Assembly: GCA_027484105.1 (NCBI GenBank)
Contig: JAIXUG010000002.1
Coordinates: 62,001-126,000 of the forward strand
DNA: 64,000 nt
Direction of reading: 5' to 3'
Source of the DNA: Comamonadaceae bacterium
Lineage (GTDB): Bacteria; Pseudomonadota; Gammaproteobacteria; Burkholderiales; Burkholderiaceae_C
Shown here: positions 1 through 9,749 of the stretch, piece by piece
How positions within the stretch are numbered: position 1 is the stretch's first letter
Layout of the letters: every line of letters starts with the position of its first letter
Program-made: the position numbers and the translations under genes
Notes under the pieces: model-generated
Database searches by the model: none
The model's input: the letters and a program-made list of their open reading frames with translations, nothing else
Told to the model about the DNA's origin: nothing

Positions 1-730
1 CGCTGGCAGCACCAGCGTTGACGCGGTACCTGATCAGACCGTCCCCCGCAAAGTCCACCGTGATGTCCTGCGCTGCACCCAGCAAGGTGCTTCCTTTGAG
101 GGTGTTGATCTGTCCATCGTTTTTCACCACGGGTGCCAAGAACGCCACAGCACCGCCATTCGCGGTGGTGATTCGGCCTTGGTTGACGACAGCGCCCAAG
201 GCATGCAGGCCACCTGCAGCGAAGCGGTAGTTGCCGTTCATGAAGTTGGCATCGCTGATGGCCAGGGTGGAGGCAACCAAACTGCCGACATCTACTTGGC
301 TGCCTCGGCCAAAGACCACGCCAGCCGGGTTGACCAGCATGACTTGGCCATTGGCCGAAAGTCGACCCATGATTTGCGTCGGGTCTTGCGATTGGATACG
401 GTTGAGCGCCACGGCCGACGCCGAGGGCTGCACAAAGTTCACGCTGGCATTGGCGCCAATGTTGAAGCTGCTCCAATTCGTGATCAAGCGGTCGGTGTTT
501 TGATTCACCGTCATGGCTGCACCTTGTGCGCTGATGGCACCACTGCCTGACACGATTTGTCCACCCGTGGGCAATTGTTGGGTGCTCACGGTCTGTGCCA
601 TGGCCACGCTGGCAACGGCAGTCAGCAACAACGCCCCTGCAGAGCGCTTGCCACGCGATTTGGCGTTTTCCGCCACAGCCACCCAGGTGTTGGCAACTTC
701 ATTCCAGATGAGTCTGTAGGTATTGTTCAT
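1..730 (-). CDS. Two-partner secretion exoprotein (TpsA, filamentous haemagglutinin type), 5' part only
   Basis: The minus strand is open from an ATG at 730 to the window edge, giving the first 243 residues. Residues 1-24 form an extended signal peptide region (ESPR, begins MNNTYRLIWNE), followed by a basic stretch, a hydrophobic core and a likely cleavage site after AMA (residue 45). Residues about 47-243 are a TPS/haemagglutination-activity domain with the hallmark NPAGVVFG at 134-141. Such proteins are exported by the Sec system and then across the outer membrane by a TpsB partner; tpsB lies 43 bp upstream on the same strand. The cargo or effector part lies outside the window, so adhesin, toxin (CdiA-like) or other function cannot be decided. 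No good Shine-Dalgarno sequence is seen before this ATG. Confidence 0.9.
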   Translation of the reverse strand, partial: MNNTYRLIWNEVANTWVAVAENAKSRGKRSAGALLLTAVASVAMAQTVSTQQLPTGGQIVSGSGAISAQGAAMTVNQNTDRLITNWSSFNIGANASVNFVQPSASAVALNRIQSQDPTQIMGRLSANGQVMLVNPAGVVFGRGSQVDVGSLVASTLAISDANFMNGNYRFAAGGLHALGAVVNQGRITTANGGAVAFLAPVVKNDGQINTLKGSTLLGAAQDITVDFAGDGLIRYRVNAGAAS

Positions 731-773
731 TTTTTAAATTGATCTGTGGATATTGATTGGCGAGTTCGATGGA

Positions 774-2528
774 TCAATAGAACCAATTGCCTTGAAATAG
801 GAGGCGCGATGCGCTTGCGCGTCCATCCGAGTTCATGCCTTCAATCGTGCGACCCGGGTTCGATCCGATTTTTTGTGCCCACATCACCCTGATGCTGTGA
901 CTTCCGGATTTGCTCAAATTAACGCCAAAGCCCCAACCCTCCAGGCCATAGTTGTTTCGACCTGTAGCAGTTGAAATCGGAAGGCCTTTGGTGTCTTTGT
1001 GAACGCTGATTCGGCCTGCGTCATGAAAAGCCACCAATTGCACCTGTCCCGCACTGGAGTTGAGGCTCTGCCAGTCATAACGCAGCTCAAGATTGGAGAC
1101 CCAACCTGCATCACCGGTGGCTTCACCTCGCACGTAGGCACGCACGCCACCCGGTCCACCCAGACTGAATTTTTCGGAAGAATCAAGGTTCTTGCCTGCA
1201 GCTTGGCCATAGAGTGTGGCCACCAAAGTGAAATGGCTGCCAAGCCTTTGCAGACGGTTCAGGCTGTAATTGAGTTTTTCAAAATGCCCCTGTGAGTTGT
1301 AGCCCGCAGCATCGGCATCCCTGTCCGCCGCTAACCGTGACAAGTCGATCTGGCCGACTGTGACCCCCAAGCTGAAGTTGCTCAGACCGCCACCCGCAAA
1401 ATTATCCAACTTGTCCGCAGACAAGTTGGCATTGAGCGTGTTGGCACGCTTGTCTTTCAAAAGACCGCTGCTGGAGTCATCTTGCATCGCTTTGTGGTTG
1501 AGCGAAAGACTGGTGTAAATGTTTTCAACCCGACTCCTTTGGATGGGGTAAGACAACATCACCGTGGCATTGTTCGAATTGCCCTTCAATCCTGCTGTTT
1601 GACCAACACCCTGAACAATCTTGTAGTTCATGGGACTCCAAATTGCACCCAGCTTGAGCCCATTGGCGCCAAGAGGAATGGTGTAACCCAAGCGAGCAAG
1701 ATTGAGACCCTCTGCATGTATGACATTGAGGGTGTATTGATCGCCGAAGCCTTTGGGGTCGTTGAGTTGCAAACCCGCATTGATTTGAGCCACACCAGTG
1801 AAGCGGCTTCCATGGTTGTCTGCCATAACAGAGCCAGACACCAGTGGGCCTTGCTCGACGTTAAGGACAATGCGTGTGGCACCGGGGTTCACGCCTGGTT
1901 CAAGTTGGGCACGTGCAGTCAAACCAGGCAGATCACCCGCTACCAGCAAGGTTCGCTCCAAATCGGCTTCATTGGCCAGAGATCCGGCCTTGAGGTTGTG
2001 GCTTGCGATCGCTTCAACTTTGGATTTGTCGATACGGGTGGCTTTTTGGGTGTCCATTGACACTGAAAAAGCACTGCCCGATCCGTTGGCGCCATCAAGA
2101 TGCCCTGGCAGGACTGCAATGCGAATCTGACCCTCTGTGATGTCTTGTTGCGGCAAAAAGGCTTGGGCCAAAAACCACCGCTGACGACGCAGCAATTCAG
2201 TGACTTGTTTGGAAATTCGATCTAAACCGGCAAAATCAACCTCTTTCCCAACCCACTGTTTCACCAAAAGATTCATTTCTGCGGTGGATACAAGGACATC
2301 ATCCCCATCGAGCTTGAGCGATCTGATCACCACTCGCGGACCACTCAAGGGAACTTCTGCGGATGGGGCTTTTTGTTTTGGCAGTTCAGGCAGTCGTTCC
2401 GCAGGTCTTGTCTCTTGCCTGTTTTGCTGTTGCAAAATTGATCCTGCATCGGTCTGGGCATAGGCGCTTGAAGCGGCCAAAGCACTTTGCACAACTGCAA
2501 CCGATACCAAATAACGCGTTTTTGGCAT
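774..2528 (-). CDS. Two-partner secretion outer-membrane transporter (TpsB; ShlB/FhaC/HecB family)
   Basis: This 584-residue protein has a signal peptide with a likely cut after AYA (residue 24), a Gln/Pro-rich linker, two POTRA-like segments (about 63-143 and 144-230) and a C-terminal beta-barrel that begins near DNHGSRFTG (237-245). The VRAY motif at 462-465 matches the VRGY/F motif of Omp85/TpsB loop 6, and the protein ends in an aromatic residue (NWFY), as outer-membrane barrels do. Length is typical of the family. It should secrete the exoprotein encoded immediately downstream. GAGGG sits 7 bases before the ATG. The gene is divergent from the LysR-type gene at 2696. Confidence 0.93.
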   Translation of the reverse strand: MPKTRYLVSVAVVQSALAASSAYAQTDAGSILQQQNRQETRPAERLPELPKQKAPSAEVPLSGPRVVIRSLKLDGDDVLVSTAEMNLLVKQWVGKEVDFAGLDRISKQVTELLRRQRWFLAQAFLPQQDITEGQIRIAVLPGHLDGANGSGSAFSVSMDTQKATRIDKSKVEAIASHNLKAGSLANEADLERTLLVAGDLPGLTARAQLEPGVNPGATRIVLNVEQGPLVSGSVMADNHGSRFTGVAQINAGLQLNDPKGFGDQYTLNVIHAEGLNLARLGYTIPLGANGLKLGAIWSPMNYKIVQGVGQTAGLKGNSNNATVMLSYPIQRSRVENIYTSLSLNHKAMQDDSSSGLLKDKRANTLNANLSADKLDNFAGGGLSNFSLGVTVGQIDLSRLAADRDADAAGYNSQGHFEKLNYSLNRLQRLGSHFTLVATLYGQAAGKNLDSSEKFSLGGPGGVRAYVRGEATGDAGWVSNLELRYDWQSLNSSAGQVQLVAFHDAGRISVHKDTKGLPISTATGRNNYGLEGWGFGVNLSKSGSHSIRVMWAQKIGSNPGRTIEGMNSDGRASASRLLFQGNWFY

Positions 2529-2536
2529 TTTTAACC

Positions 2537-2658
2537 CTCATATTGTTTCCATGAGGATAAGAACCATCAATACCTTTAAAAACGCAAAAAAGTCAGCTTT
2601 TAAATGATCAAATTACCTTACAGAATTTAAATTTCAAATTTCTGGACCACAATATGAG
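2537..2658. promoter_or_regulatory. AT-rich divergent control region with a 10-bp inverted repeat
   Basis: The 167-bp gap between tpsB and the LysR-type gene is very AT-rich. CTCATATTGT (2537-2546) and its exact complement ACAATATGAG (2649-2658) bracket it, so each divergent gene has the same 10-mer in the same sense orientation upstream. The copy next to tpsB overlaps its ribosome-binding region. LysR-type regulators commonly bind such divergent regions, so operator function is a reasonable inference, but chance cannot be excluded in AT-rich DNA. Confidence 0.35.
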
Positions 2659-2695
2659 AATTTTTTTTGCTGCTTTCACATAACTATATAAATTC

Positions 2696-3604
2696 ATGAA
2701 AGATTTAGATTTAACTACTTTGAGACTTTTTGTAGATGTTTCTGATACAAAAAGCATAAAAAGAGTGGCCGACCGAGAAAAAATCGATGCTTCGGCCATT
2801 ACAAAAAGGTTCTCTAAACTGGAAGAACAACTTCAAACCACCTTGCTCAAAAGAATTCGCCAAGGCGTTGAAGTTACGCCCGAAGGGGCATTGTTCAGTG
2901 AACAAGCCAGAAGATTGGTCAACGATGCACGCCGACTGACAGAGAACCTGTCGCGACGCAACAATGGCCTCAGCGGCGTTGTCACCGTTGCATCGCACAT
3001 GAGCAGCATGTCCTCGGTGTTAACTGACGATCTGGCCATGTTCATGAAACTGCACCAGCACGAATCCGTGCAACTGATCGTGAAAGAGGCGATCAGCAAA
3101 GATGCCGTTCAAATGGTGCGAGATGGACGTGCAGACTTGGCCGTGGTTTGGGACAACACCGAAACCAGTGACTTGCAGCATGTGGACTATTACAAGGATT
3201 TGATCATTGCTGTGGTGCACAAGGGGCACCCGTTGGCAAACCGTAAAGAAGTCAATTACGAAGAACTGATTGCCTACGATTTGGTCGCCGACAAACACAC
3301 CAAACACACCGAAGCCATGCTCCAACGGTCTGGTGGAATCACTTGCGGTGATGCACGCATCGTGGTTCAGGTAGAGAGCAGCCAAAGCGCCATTCGGATG
3401 GCCGCAAAGGGTATTGGCATCTATATAAGCCAACAAAAAATTGCGCAATTACAAGTGTCCAACCTGGGGTTTGTGATGTTGCCGATCTCCGACAGCTGGA
3501 CGCGTGTAAGGGTTAAATTGGTTTACAAGTCCAATTTATTCAGCCCTGTAGCCAAAGCCTTGATTGATCACTTGGCTCATCAACATCAGACACAAGCTAA
3601 CTGA
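2696..3604 (+). CDS. LysR-family transcriptional regulator
   Basis: This 302-residue protein has an N-terminal winged helix-turn-helix (about residues 5-64, with the family pattern LTTLRLFV and a TPEG turn at its end) and a C-terminal periplasmic-binding-like effector domain (about 90-300). Length is typical. It is divergent from the two-partner secretion genes, which makes them the first candidate target; the Bug gene converging from the other side is a second. There is no Shine-Dalgarno sequence before the ATG, but TATATA lies 6 bases upstream at 2685-2690, so a leaderless transcript is possible. The effector ligand cannot be predicted from the sequence. Confidence 0.9.
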   Translation: MKDLDLTTLRLFVDVSDTKSIKRVADREKIDASAITKRFSKLEEQLQTTLLKRIRQGVEVTPEGALFSEQARRLVNDARRLTENLSRRNNGLSGVVTVASHMSSMSSVLTDDLAMFMKLHQHESVQLIVKEAISKDAVQMVRDGRADLAVVWDNTETSDLQHVDYYKDLIIAVVHKGHPLANRKEVNYEELIAYDLVADKHTKHTEAMLQRSGGITCGDARIVVQVESSQSAIRMAAKGIGIYISQQKIAQLQVSNLGFVMLPISDSWTRVRVKLVYKSNLFSPVAKALIDHLAHQHQTQAN

Positions 3605-3666
3605 CAGACGCTCATGAGACCTGATTTTTAAGCAACGTCAATAAGCTAGCAAAAATTTACCCAATT

Positions 3667-4623
3667 TCAGTCGGCTGAGATTTTGAGCTGACGGACATTA
3701 GCCGTTGCCTTGCTCCAGTCAGAGTGCAGCAGTCGATCAAATTGCTCGTAACCCAAATGACTGCTTGTCACGCCGATGGCGTGAAGTTGCCGTTTGACCA
3801 ATGGATCTGACAAAACATCGCGCATGGTTTCATCGATGCGGATGATGGTGCTGTCAGGTACAGATTTGGGGGCCAACAGGCCAGCCCAGCTGGTCAATTG
3901 AAATCCCGGATACCCAGACTCAGAAAAAGTAGGCAGAGAAGGCAAATGAAGGGATCGTTGTAAACCCGTTGATGCCAAAGGAACCAACCGAGCTTCGGTT
4001 TGGAATTGATAGGCAACAAGCATTGGAAGCATGGCTGCATGGATTCGACCTGCCAGCAGATGTTGCACGGTCTCTCCTGTGCCTTTAAATGGAATGTGCG
4101 TCAGATCCAGACCGCTACGCGCGAGAAAGGTTGCCATGGCCACATGTGTGGCACTGCCAGTGCCCGATGAACCAAAATTCAAAGTGCGAGGGGATGCTGC
4201 AGCGCGCTTGACGAACTCACCCAGACTGACGACATGAAGATCGGCTGAAGCCACCAACACATATTCAGAGAAACCCAGAAAAGCGCCTGCTCTGAAACTG
4301 TTTAAAGGGTGATAGGACAACTGCGGGTGCAATGCGCCTGACAAGTGGAGACTCGATGCAGCCAGCAACAGCGTGCGACCGTCTGGTTGGCTTTTGGCCA
4401 CAGACGCAGCCCCAATGGTGCCACCAGCACCCGAGATGTTTTGAATAATGATTTGTTTGCCGAGCGTCTGAGCAAATTGCGGTGCCAAAAGACGTGCAAT
4501 GGTGTCTTGCGCAGAGCCGGCCGAAAAAGGCACTACCCAAGTGTTCAGCTCAGTGGCATTGGCTTGGGCCAAACCCGATGCAACCAAGCCCGCTCCCATT
4601 GTGAAACGGCGTCTTGAAATCAT
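3667..4623 (-). CDS. Bug-family (TctC-like) periplasmic substrate-binding protein, orphan
   Basis: This 318-residue protein has the usual length and fold signature of tripartite tricarboxylate transporter binding proteins: a Ser-Arg-Arg-Arg-Phe start that resembles a Tat signal, then [16 protein letters not shown] and the GAGGTIGA loop near residue 65. These proteins bind carboxylates or related small ligands in the periplasm. No tctA or tctB membrane genes are present, which is common for the very expanded Bug families of Burkholderiales. Its ATG overlaps the ygiQ stop by 4 bases (ATGA), so translation is coupled. Ligand unknown. Confidence 0.9.
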   Translation of the reverse strand: MISRRRFTMGAGLVASGLAQANATELNTWVVPFSAGSAQDTIARLLAPQFAQTLGKQIIIQNISGAGGTIGAASVAKSQPDGRTLLLAASSLHLSGALHPQLSYHPLNSFRAGAFLGFSEYVLVASADLHVVSLGEFVKRAAASPRTLNFGSSGTGSATHVAMATFLARSGLDLTHIPFKGTGETVQHLLAGRIHAAMLPMLVAYQFQTEARLVPLASTGLQRSLHLPSLPTFSESGYPGFQLTSWAGLLAPKSVPDSTIIRIDETMRDVLSDPLVKRQLHAIGVTSSHLGYEQFDRLLHSDWSKATANVRQLKISAD

Positions 4624-7019
4624 TTTTGTTTTCGAGGCGGCAAGCCAGTGTGCTGCGTCAGCAACTGCCCTTTTTTAGGTTGAGCATTGGACGCAATCCC
4701 TGCGCGCTTGGCAGTTGTCGACAAAGATACCGAGGACTTGGCCCCTGCCCCGGTGCTGTTTTTGCGCCGGGCGCTCTTGTAGCCGTCTTCGGCCAGCGGC
4801 TGCCAGTTTGGAATCAGGTGGTGCTTGCCGTTGCCAATCAAATCGGCACGTCCCATGGCTTTGAGGGCTTCTCGCAGCAGGGGCCAGTTGTTCGAGTCGT
4901 GGTAGCGCAAAAACGCTTTGTGCAGTCGGCGGCGTTTGTCGCCTTTGACGATGTCCACTTTTTCGCTGTCGCGGGTGATTTTGCGCAACGGGTTGCGGGT
5001 GGAGTGGTACATGGCCGTGGCGGTGGCCATGGGGCTGGGGTAGAAGGTTTGAACCTGGTCGGCCCTGAAACCGTTCTTTTTGAGCCAGATGGCCAGGTTC
5101 ATCATGTCTTCGTCGCTGGTGCCGGGGTGGGCGGCGATGAAGTAAGGGATGAGGAACTGCTTTTTGCCGGCCTCTTCGCTGTACTTGTCGAACATCGACT
5201 TGAAACGGTCGTAGCTGCCGATGCCCGGCTTCATCATTTTGGACAGCGGGCCGCCCTCGGTGTGCTCGGGCGCGATCTTGAGATAGCCGCCCACATGGTG
5301 CTGTACCAGCTCTTTCACGTACTCGGGTGACTGCACGGCCAAGTCATAACGAAGACCCGAGCCGATCAAAATTTTCTTGATGCCCTTGAGGTTGCGCGCC
5401 CGGCGGTACATGTTGATCAGCGGGCCGTGGTCGGTGGTCAGGTTCTGGCAAATGCCAGGGAACACGCAACTCGGTTTGCGGCAGGCCGCCTCGATCTCGG
5501 GAGTGCGGCAGCCCAGGCGGTACATATTGGCCGTGGGGCCGCCCAGGTCAGAGATGACACCGGTAAAGCCTTTGACCTTGTCGCGGATATCTTCGACCTC
5601 GCGGATGATGGACTCTTCGGAACGGCTTTGGATGATGCGGCCTTCGTGCTCGGTGATGGAGCAGAAGGTGCAGCCGCCAAAGCAGCCGCGCATGATGTTG
5701 ACCGAGAAACGGATCATCTCCCAGGCGGGGATTTTGGTCGCGTGGTCATGGCTGCCGTTTTCGTCGGCATAGCGCGGGTGCGGACTGCGGGCATAAGGTA
5801 AATCGAACACATGGTCCATCTCGGCCGTGGTCAGCGGAATGGGCGGCGGCGTGATCCACACGTCACGCGCAGTGTGGCCTTCGCCATGCGCTTGCACCAG
5901 ACAACGGGCGTTGCCGGGGTTGGTTTCGAGGTGCAACACACGGTTGGCGTGCGCATAGAGCACCGCGTCAGATTTGACCTGCTCGTAGCTGGGCAGGCGG
6001 ATCACGCTTTTGTCGCGGGGGGGGACTTTGTGCGTGCCTTTGCCACGAAGACGCGATGACAAGGCAGGGTTGGGCACAAAGTTGAGCGGCTGGATGGCGG
6101 CTTGTGCGCTGCGGGCTTGGGCCACAGCAGCCGACAAATCGGCATCAAGGTTTTGAGCGTTGTGGCCCGCGGCCACTTCTTTGGCTTCTTCCTCGCGGGC
6201 ACACGTGGCGCCCTGCTCCCGCGCCTGGTCGGAAATCATCAAATACGGGTTGATGTGCGCTTCCACATGGCCCGGCGTGTCCACGCTGGTGGAGTCGATT
6301 TCGAACCAGCCCTCAGGCGTCTCGCGGCGCACAAAAGCGGTGCCGCGCACATCGGTGATTTGCTGCACCGGCTCGCGGGCCGCCAGGCGGTGGGCAATCT
6401 CGACAATGGCTCGCTCGGCGTTGCCGTACAGCAGCAGGTCGCATTTGCTGTCCACCACAATCGAGCGGCGAACTTTGTCAGACCAGTAGTCGTAATGCGC
6501 GATGCGACGCAGGCTGCCTTCGATGCCACCCAGCACAATGGGCACTTCCGGGAAAGCCTCGCGACAACGCTGGCTGTACACAATGGCGGCGCGGTCGGGT
6601 CGCTTGCCGCCCACATCACCGGGGGTGTAGGCGTCGTCGCTGCGGATTTTGCGGTCCGCCGTGTAGCGGTTGATCATGGAGTCCATGTTCCCGCTGGTCA
6701 CACCCCAAAACAGATTGGGTTGACCCAGCTCTTTGAAGGCGTCTGCGCTGGTCCAGTCGGGCTGGGCGATGATGCCAACCCGAAAACCCTGGTTTTCCAG
6801 CATGCGGCCAATCACGGCCATGCCAAAACTGGGGTGGTCCACATAGGCGTCACCGGTGACGATGATGATGTCGCAGCTGTCCCAGCCCAGTTGCGTCATT
6901 TCGGCGCGGCTCATCGGCAAAAATGGAGCCGTGCCAAAGCGCTGCGCCCAGTACTTGCGGTAACTGGTCAGCGGTTTGGCGTCACGCGGGAAAAAAGAGA
7001 CGTCGGTGAAGGCGTTCAT
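4620..7019 (-). CDS. ygiQ: YgiQ-family radical SAM protein
   Basis: This 799-residue protein matches the YgiQ/UPF0313 family in length and motifs. It has an N-terminal B12-binding-like Rossmann region (about residues 40-250) and a radical SAM core with the iron-sulfur motif CFGGCTFC (Cys446, Cys450, Cys453; spacing CxxxCxxC, characteristic of this family). The C-terminal end is basic and low in complexity. The reaction is not established for the family. It is followed without a gap by the Bug-family gene, an unusual partner. The start is the first ATG, giving the conserved N-terminus before the [11 protein letters not shown] segment. Confidence 0.93.
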   Translation of the reverse strand: MNAFTDVSFFPRDAKPLTSYRKYWAQRFGTAPFLPMSRAEMTQLGWDSCDIIIVTGDAYVDHPSFGMAVIGRMLENQGFRVGIIAQPDWTSADAFKELGQPNLFWGVTSGNMDSMINRYTADRKIRSDDAYTPGDVGGKRPDRAAIVYSQRCREAFPEVPIVLGGIEGSLRRIAHYDYWSDKVRRSIVVDSKCDLLLYGNAERAIVEIAHRLAAREPVQQITDVRGTAFVRRETPEGWFEIDSTSVDTPGHVEAHINPYLMISDQAREQGATCAREEEAKEVAAGHNAQNLDADLSAAVAQARSAQAAIQPLNFVPNPALSSRLRGKGTHKVPPRDKSVIRLPSYEQVKSDAVLYAHANRVLHLETNPGNARCLVQAHGEGHTARDVWITPPPIPLTTAEMDHVFDLPYARSPHPRYADENGSHDHATKIPAWEMIRFSVNIMRGCFGGCTFCSITEHEGRIIQSRSEESIIREVEDIRDKVKGFTGVISDLGGPTANMYRLGCRTPEIEAACRKPSCVFPGICQNLTTDHGPLINMYRRARNLKGIKKILIGSGLRYDLAVQSPEYVKELVQHHVGGYLKIAPEHTEGGPLSKMMKPGIGSYDRFKSMFDKYSEEAGKKQFLIPYFIAAHPGTSDEDMMNLAIWLKKNGFRADQVQTFYPSPMATATAMYHSTRNPLRKITRDSEKVDIVKGDKRRRLHKAFLRYHDSNNWPLLREALKAMGRADLIGNGKHHLIPNWQPLAEDGYKSARRKNSTGAGAKSSVSLSTTAKRAGIASNAQPKKGQLLTQHTGLPPRKQK

Positions 7020-7086
7020 GTGCAGGGCAGTCGGGGAAGCCCACTAGTGTAGGGGCTCGGGGGTAGACCTGCAGTTTGGATGGGCA

Positions 7087-9360
7087 TCAGGTCATGACGC
7101 AATCGGCAAAGTAGCGCTTCTTGCCGTCATCGTCCTTGATCTCCACCAAGCCGTGGATGTCGGTTTCAAACCCTGGACACTTTTCATTGAACTCGCGCGC
7201 AAATTTCAGGTAATCCACGATCTTCTTGTTGAAGACCTCGCCGGGGATCAAAAGCGGAATACCGGGAGGGTAAGGCGTGACCAACCCCACGGTGATGCGG
7301 CCTTCCAGATGGTCGATTTCCACCCGCTCTGTTTTGCGCTGGGCGATGTGCGCATAGGCATCCGATGGGCGCATGGCAGGCGCAAGGTCAGACAGGTACA
7401 TGTCGGTCGTCAACCGTGCAATGTCGTACCTGGCGTACATCTCATGCACATGCTGGCACAAATCGCGCAGTCCCATGCGTTCATAACGGGGGAACTTCTG
7501 GCAGAACTCCGGCATGATTTTCCACATCGGCTGGTTCTTGGCGTATTCGTCCTTGAACTGCTGCAAAGCGGTCAGCAAGGTGTTCCAGCGGCCCTTGGTG
7601 ATGCCGATGGTGAACATGATGAAGAAGCTGTAGAGGCCCGTCTTCTCGACCACCACGCCATGTTCGGTCAAAAACTTGCTCACGATGGACGCTGGGATGC
7701 CGGTCTTGTCGAACTTGCCATCCAGGTCCAGGCCCGGCGTGACGATGGTGGACTTGATCGGGTCCAGCATGTTGAAGCCGTCGGCAAGCTGTTGACCGAA
7801 ACCATGCCATTTGCTGGCCTTCTTGCGCGGGTCATTGCGCAAAATCCATTCATCGGCGCGACCGATGCCTTCTTCCGCCAGCTTTTCCGGCCCCCAAACT
7901 TTGAACCACCAGTCCTTGCCGTATTCGGCATCCACCTTGCGCATGGCACGCCGGAAGTCCAGGGCTTCGGCAATGCTTTCTTCCACCAGTGCCGTGCCGC
8001 CGGGCGGCTCCATCATGGCAGCCGCCACGTCGCAGCTGGCAATGATGCTGTACTGCGGCGAGGTCGAGGTGTGCATGAGATAGGCCTCGTTGAAAAGTGG
8101 CCTGTCAAGTTTGATGTTTTGGGCATCCTGCACCAGCACATGGCTGGCCTGGCTGATACCGGCCAGCAGCTTGTGGATGGATTGGGTGGCATACACCATG
8201 GACTCTTTGGGTCGTGCCCGCTTTTTGCCCATGGCATGGTAGGGGCCATAAAACGGATGGAAGGCCGCGTGTGGCAACCAAGCCTCATCAAAATGGAGGT
8301 TATCGACATAGCCGTCGAGCATGCTTTTGATGGTTTCGGTGTTGTAGAGCACGCCGTCGTAGGTGGACTGGGTGAGCGTCATCACGCGCGGCTTGACCTT
8401 TTTGGGGTCCACGCCTTTGAGCAATGGGTTGGCCTTGATCTTGGCCATGATGGCCGCAGGCTCGAACTCGCTTTTGGGGATGGGGCCAATGATGCCGAAA
8501 TGGTTGCGGGTGGGCTTCATGAACACCGGGATGGCCCCGGTCATGATGATCGCATGCAGGATGGATTTATGGCAGTTGCGGTCCACCACCACCACATCAC
8601 CCGGAGCGACGGCATGGTGCCAAACAATTTTGTTGGCCGTGCTGGTGCCATTGGTTACAAAAAAGCAATGGTCGGCATTGAAGATGCGTGCGGCATTGCG
8701 TTCGCTCTCGCCAATCGCGCCGTTGTGGTCGAGCAACTGGCCCAACTCTTCCACCGCGTTGCACACATCGGCGCGCAGCATGTTCTCACCGTAAAACTGG
8801 TGGTACATCTGGCCCACAGGGCTCTTCAAAAACGCCACACCGCCCGAATGACCGGGGCAATGCCACGAGTACGATCCTTCCTCTGCGTAATCCAGCAAGG
8901 CCTTGAAGAACGGCGGCTGTACCCCTTCGAGATAGCTTTTGGCTTCGCGGATGATGTGACGCGCCACAAACTCCGGTGTGTCCTCGAACATGTGGATGAA
9001 ACCGTGCAACTCGCGCAAGATGTCGTTGGGCAAATGGCGGGATGTTTTGGTTTCGCCATAGATGTAGATGGGGACATCCGCATTCTTGCGACGGACCTCG
9101 TCAATGAAGGCGCGCAAATTGATGACGGCCGGATCGAGGTCTGGGCCAGGTGAAAATTCTTCGTCGTCAATCGACAAGATGAACGCACTGGCTCGGCTTT
9201 GCTGTTGCGCAAACTGCGACAAATCGCCGTAACTGGTCACCCCCAGAACCTCAAACCCCTCGGCAATGATGGCGTCAGCCAAAGCACGAATGCCCAAACC
9301 CGAAGTGTTCTCGGAGCGGTAATCTTCGTCAATGATGACGATGGGGAAACGGAATTTCAT
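7087..9360 (-). CDS. Orn/Lys/Arg decarboxylase, class-I PLP enzyme
   Basis: This 757-residue protein has an N-terminal receiver-like wing domain (about 1-125), a PLP-binding aminotransferase-fold core (about 150-600) and the C-terminal domain of the family. Visible motifs are GTSTANK (238-244), HFDEAW (356-361, the Asp that contacts the pyridine nitrogen) and QSIHK with the Schiff-base lysine at 397. It decarboxylates a basic amino acid to a polyamine precursor (agmatine, cadaverine or putrescine); which one cannot be read from sequence. The start is set at the ATG of MKFRFPIVIIDED, the family-like beginning; the frame is open for 29 more codons upstream, but that extension looks like non-coding sequence. 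Confidence 0.9.
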   Translation of the reverse strand: MKFRFPIVIIDEDYRSENTSGLGIRALADAIIAEGFEVLGVTSYGDLSQFAQQQSRASAFILSIDDEEFSPGPDLDPAVINLRAFIDEVRRKNADVPIYIYGETKTSRHLPNDILRELHGFIHMFEDTPEFVARHIIREAKSYLEGVQPPFFKALLDYAEEGSYSWHCPGHSGGVAFLKSPVGQMYHQFYGENMLRADVCNAVEELGQLLDHNGAIGESERNAARIFNADHCFFVTNGTSTANKIVWHHAVAPGDVVVVDRNCHKSILHAIIMTGAIPVFMKPTRNHFGIIGPIPKSEFEPAAIMAKIKANPLLKGVDPKKVKPRVMTLTQSTYDGVLYNTETIKSMLDGYVDNLHFDEAWLPHAAFHPFYGPYHAMGKKRARPKESMVYATQSIHKLLAGISQASHVLVQDAQNIKLDRPLFNEAYLMHTSTSPQYSIIASCDVAAAMMEPPGGTALVEESIAEALDFRRAMRKVDAEYGKDWWFKVWGPEKLAEEGIGRADEWILRNDPRKKASKWHGFGQQLADGFNMLDPIKSTIVTPGLDLDGKFDKTGIPASIVSKFLTEHGVVVEKTGLYSFFIMFTIGITKGRWNTLLTALQQFKDEYAKNQPMWKIMPEFCQKFPRYERMGLRDLCQHVHEMYARYDIARLTTDMYLSDLAPAMRPSDAYAHIAQRKTERVEIDHLEGRITVGLVTPYPPGIPLLIPGEVFNKKIVDYLKFAREFNEKCPGFETDIHGLVEIKDDDGKKRYFADCVMT

Positions 9361-9541
9361 GGGCAGATCGGGCGGTGCGCCAAAAAGAGTCAAAGGAATT
9401 CGAACAGAGGCGAAGTTTAAGGATAAAAAGCCGTCGGCAAGCACCACAAATCACAAAATGGTCAAAAACTCGACCCCAGCTTGGGGACCAACCGACGGTC
9501 AAGAAATGCACAGGCCCTCCGAAATCCGCTTTTTCCACTGT

Positions 9542-9547
9542 TACAAT
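9542..9547 (+). promoter_or_regulatory. Candidate -10 box for tRNA-Ser
   Basis: TACAAT lies 10 bases before the mature 5' end of the tRNA-Ser gene, at a position expected for a sigma-70 -10 element. No convincing -35 box is seen at the matching distance. Confidence 0.3.
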
Positions 9548-9557
9548 CACAGGCTTC

Positions 9558-9648
9558 GGAGCGGTGGATGAGTGGTTTAAGTCGCACGCCTGGAAAGCGT
9601 GTGTGGGTTAATAGCCCACCGCGGGTTCGAATCCCGCCTGCTCCGCCA
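9558..9648 (+). tRNA. tRNA-Ser (anticodon GGA)
   Basis: The 91-base gene folds as a class-II tRNA: acceptor GGAGCGG/CTGCTCC with discriminator G and encoded CCA, D arm, anticodon stem CACGC/GCGTG with loop CTGGAAA (anticodon GGA at 9592-9594), a long variable arm (GTGGGTTAATAGCCCAC), and a T arm with GGTTCGAATCC. It reads serine UCC and UCU codons. The long variable arm and anticodon both support serine identity. Confidence 0.97.
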
Positions 9649-9652
9649 AAAT

Positions 9653-9684
9653 AAAAAAGCCTGCACATCCATGCAGGCTTTTTT
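9653..9684. terminator. Bidirectional intrinsic terminator after tRNA-Ser and livK
   Basis: A perfect 13-bp stem (AAAAAAGCCTGCA, 9653-9665, and its complement, 9672-9684) carries an A-tract on one side and a T-tract on the other, so it can act on both strands. It follows tRNA-Ser on the plus strand and the livK-type gene on the minus strand. A second hairpin without a T-tract (CCCCCTC/GAGGGGG, 9722-9740) lies just beyond the livK stop. Confidence 0.85.
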
Positions 9685-9749
9685 TCGTCTGTCCATGTCA
9701 TGCCCGGCTTTGCCAGGCAGGCCCCCTCATAACGAGGGGGGATGGAACA

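Noticed and set aside
7153..9153. 666-codon open frame on the plus strand opposite the decarboxylase gene
   Set aside because: It mirrors the codon bias of the real gene; the translation is His/Gly/Val-rich and has no recognisable domain.
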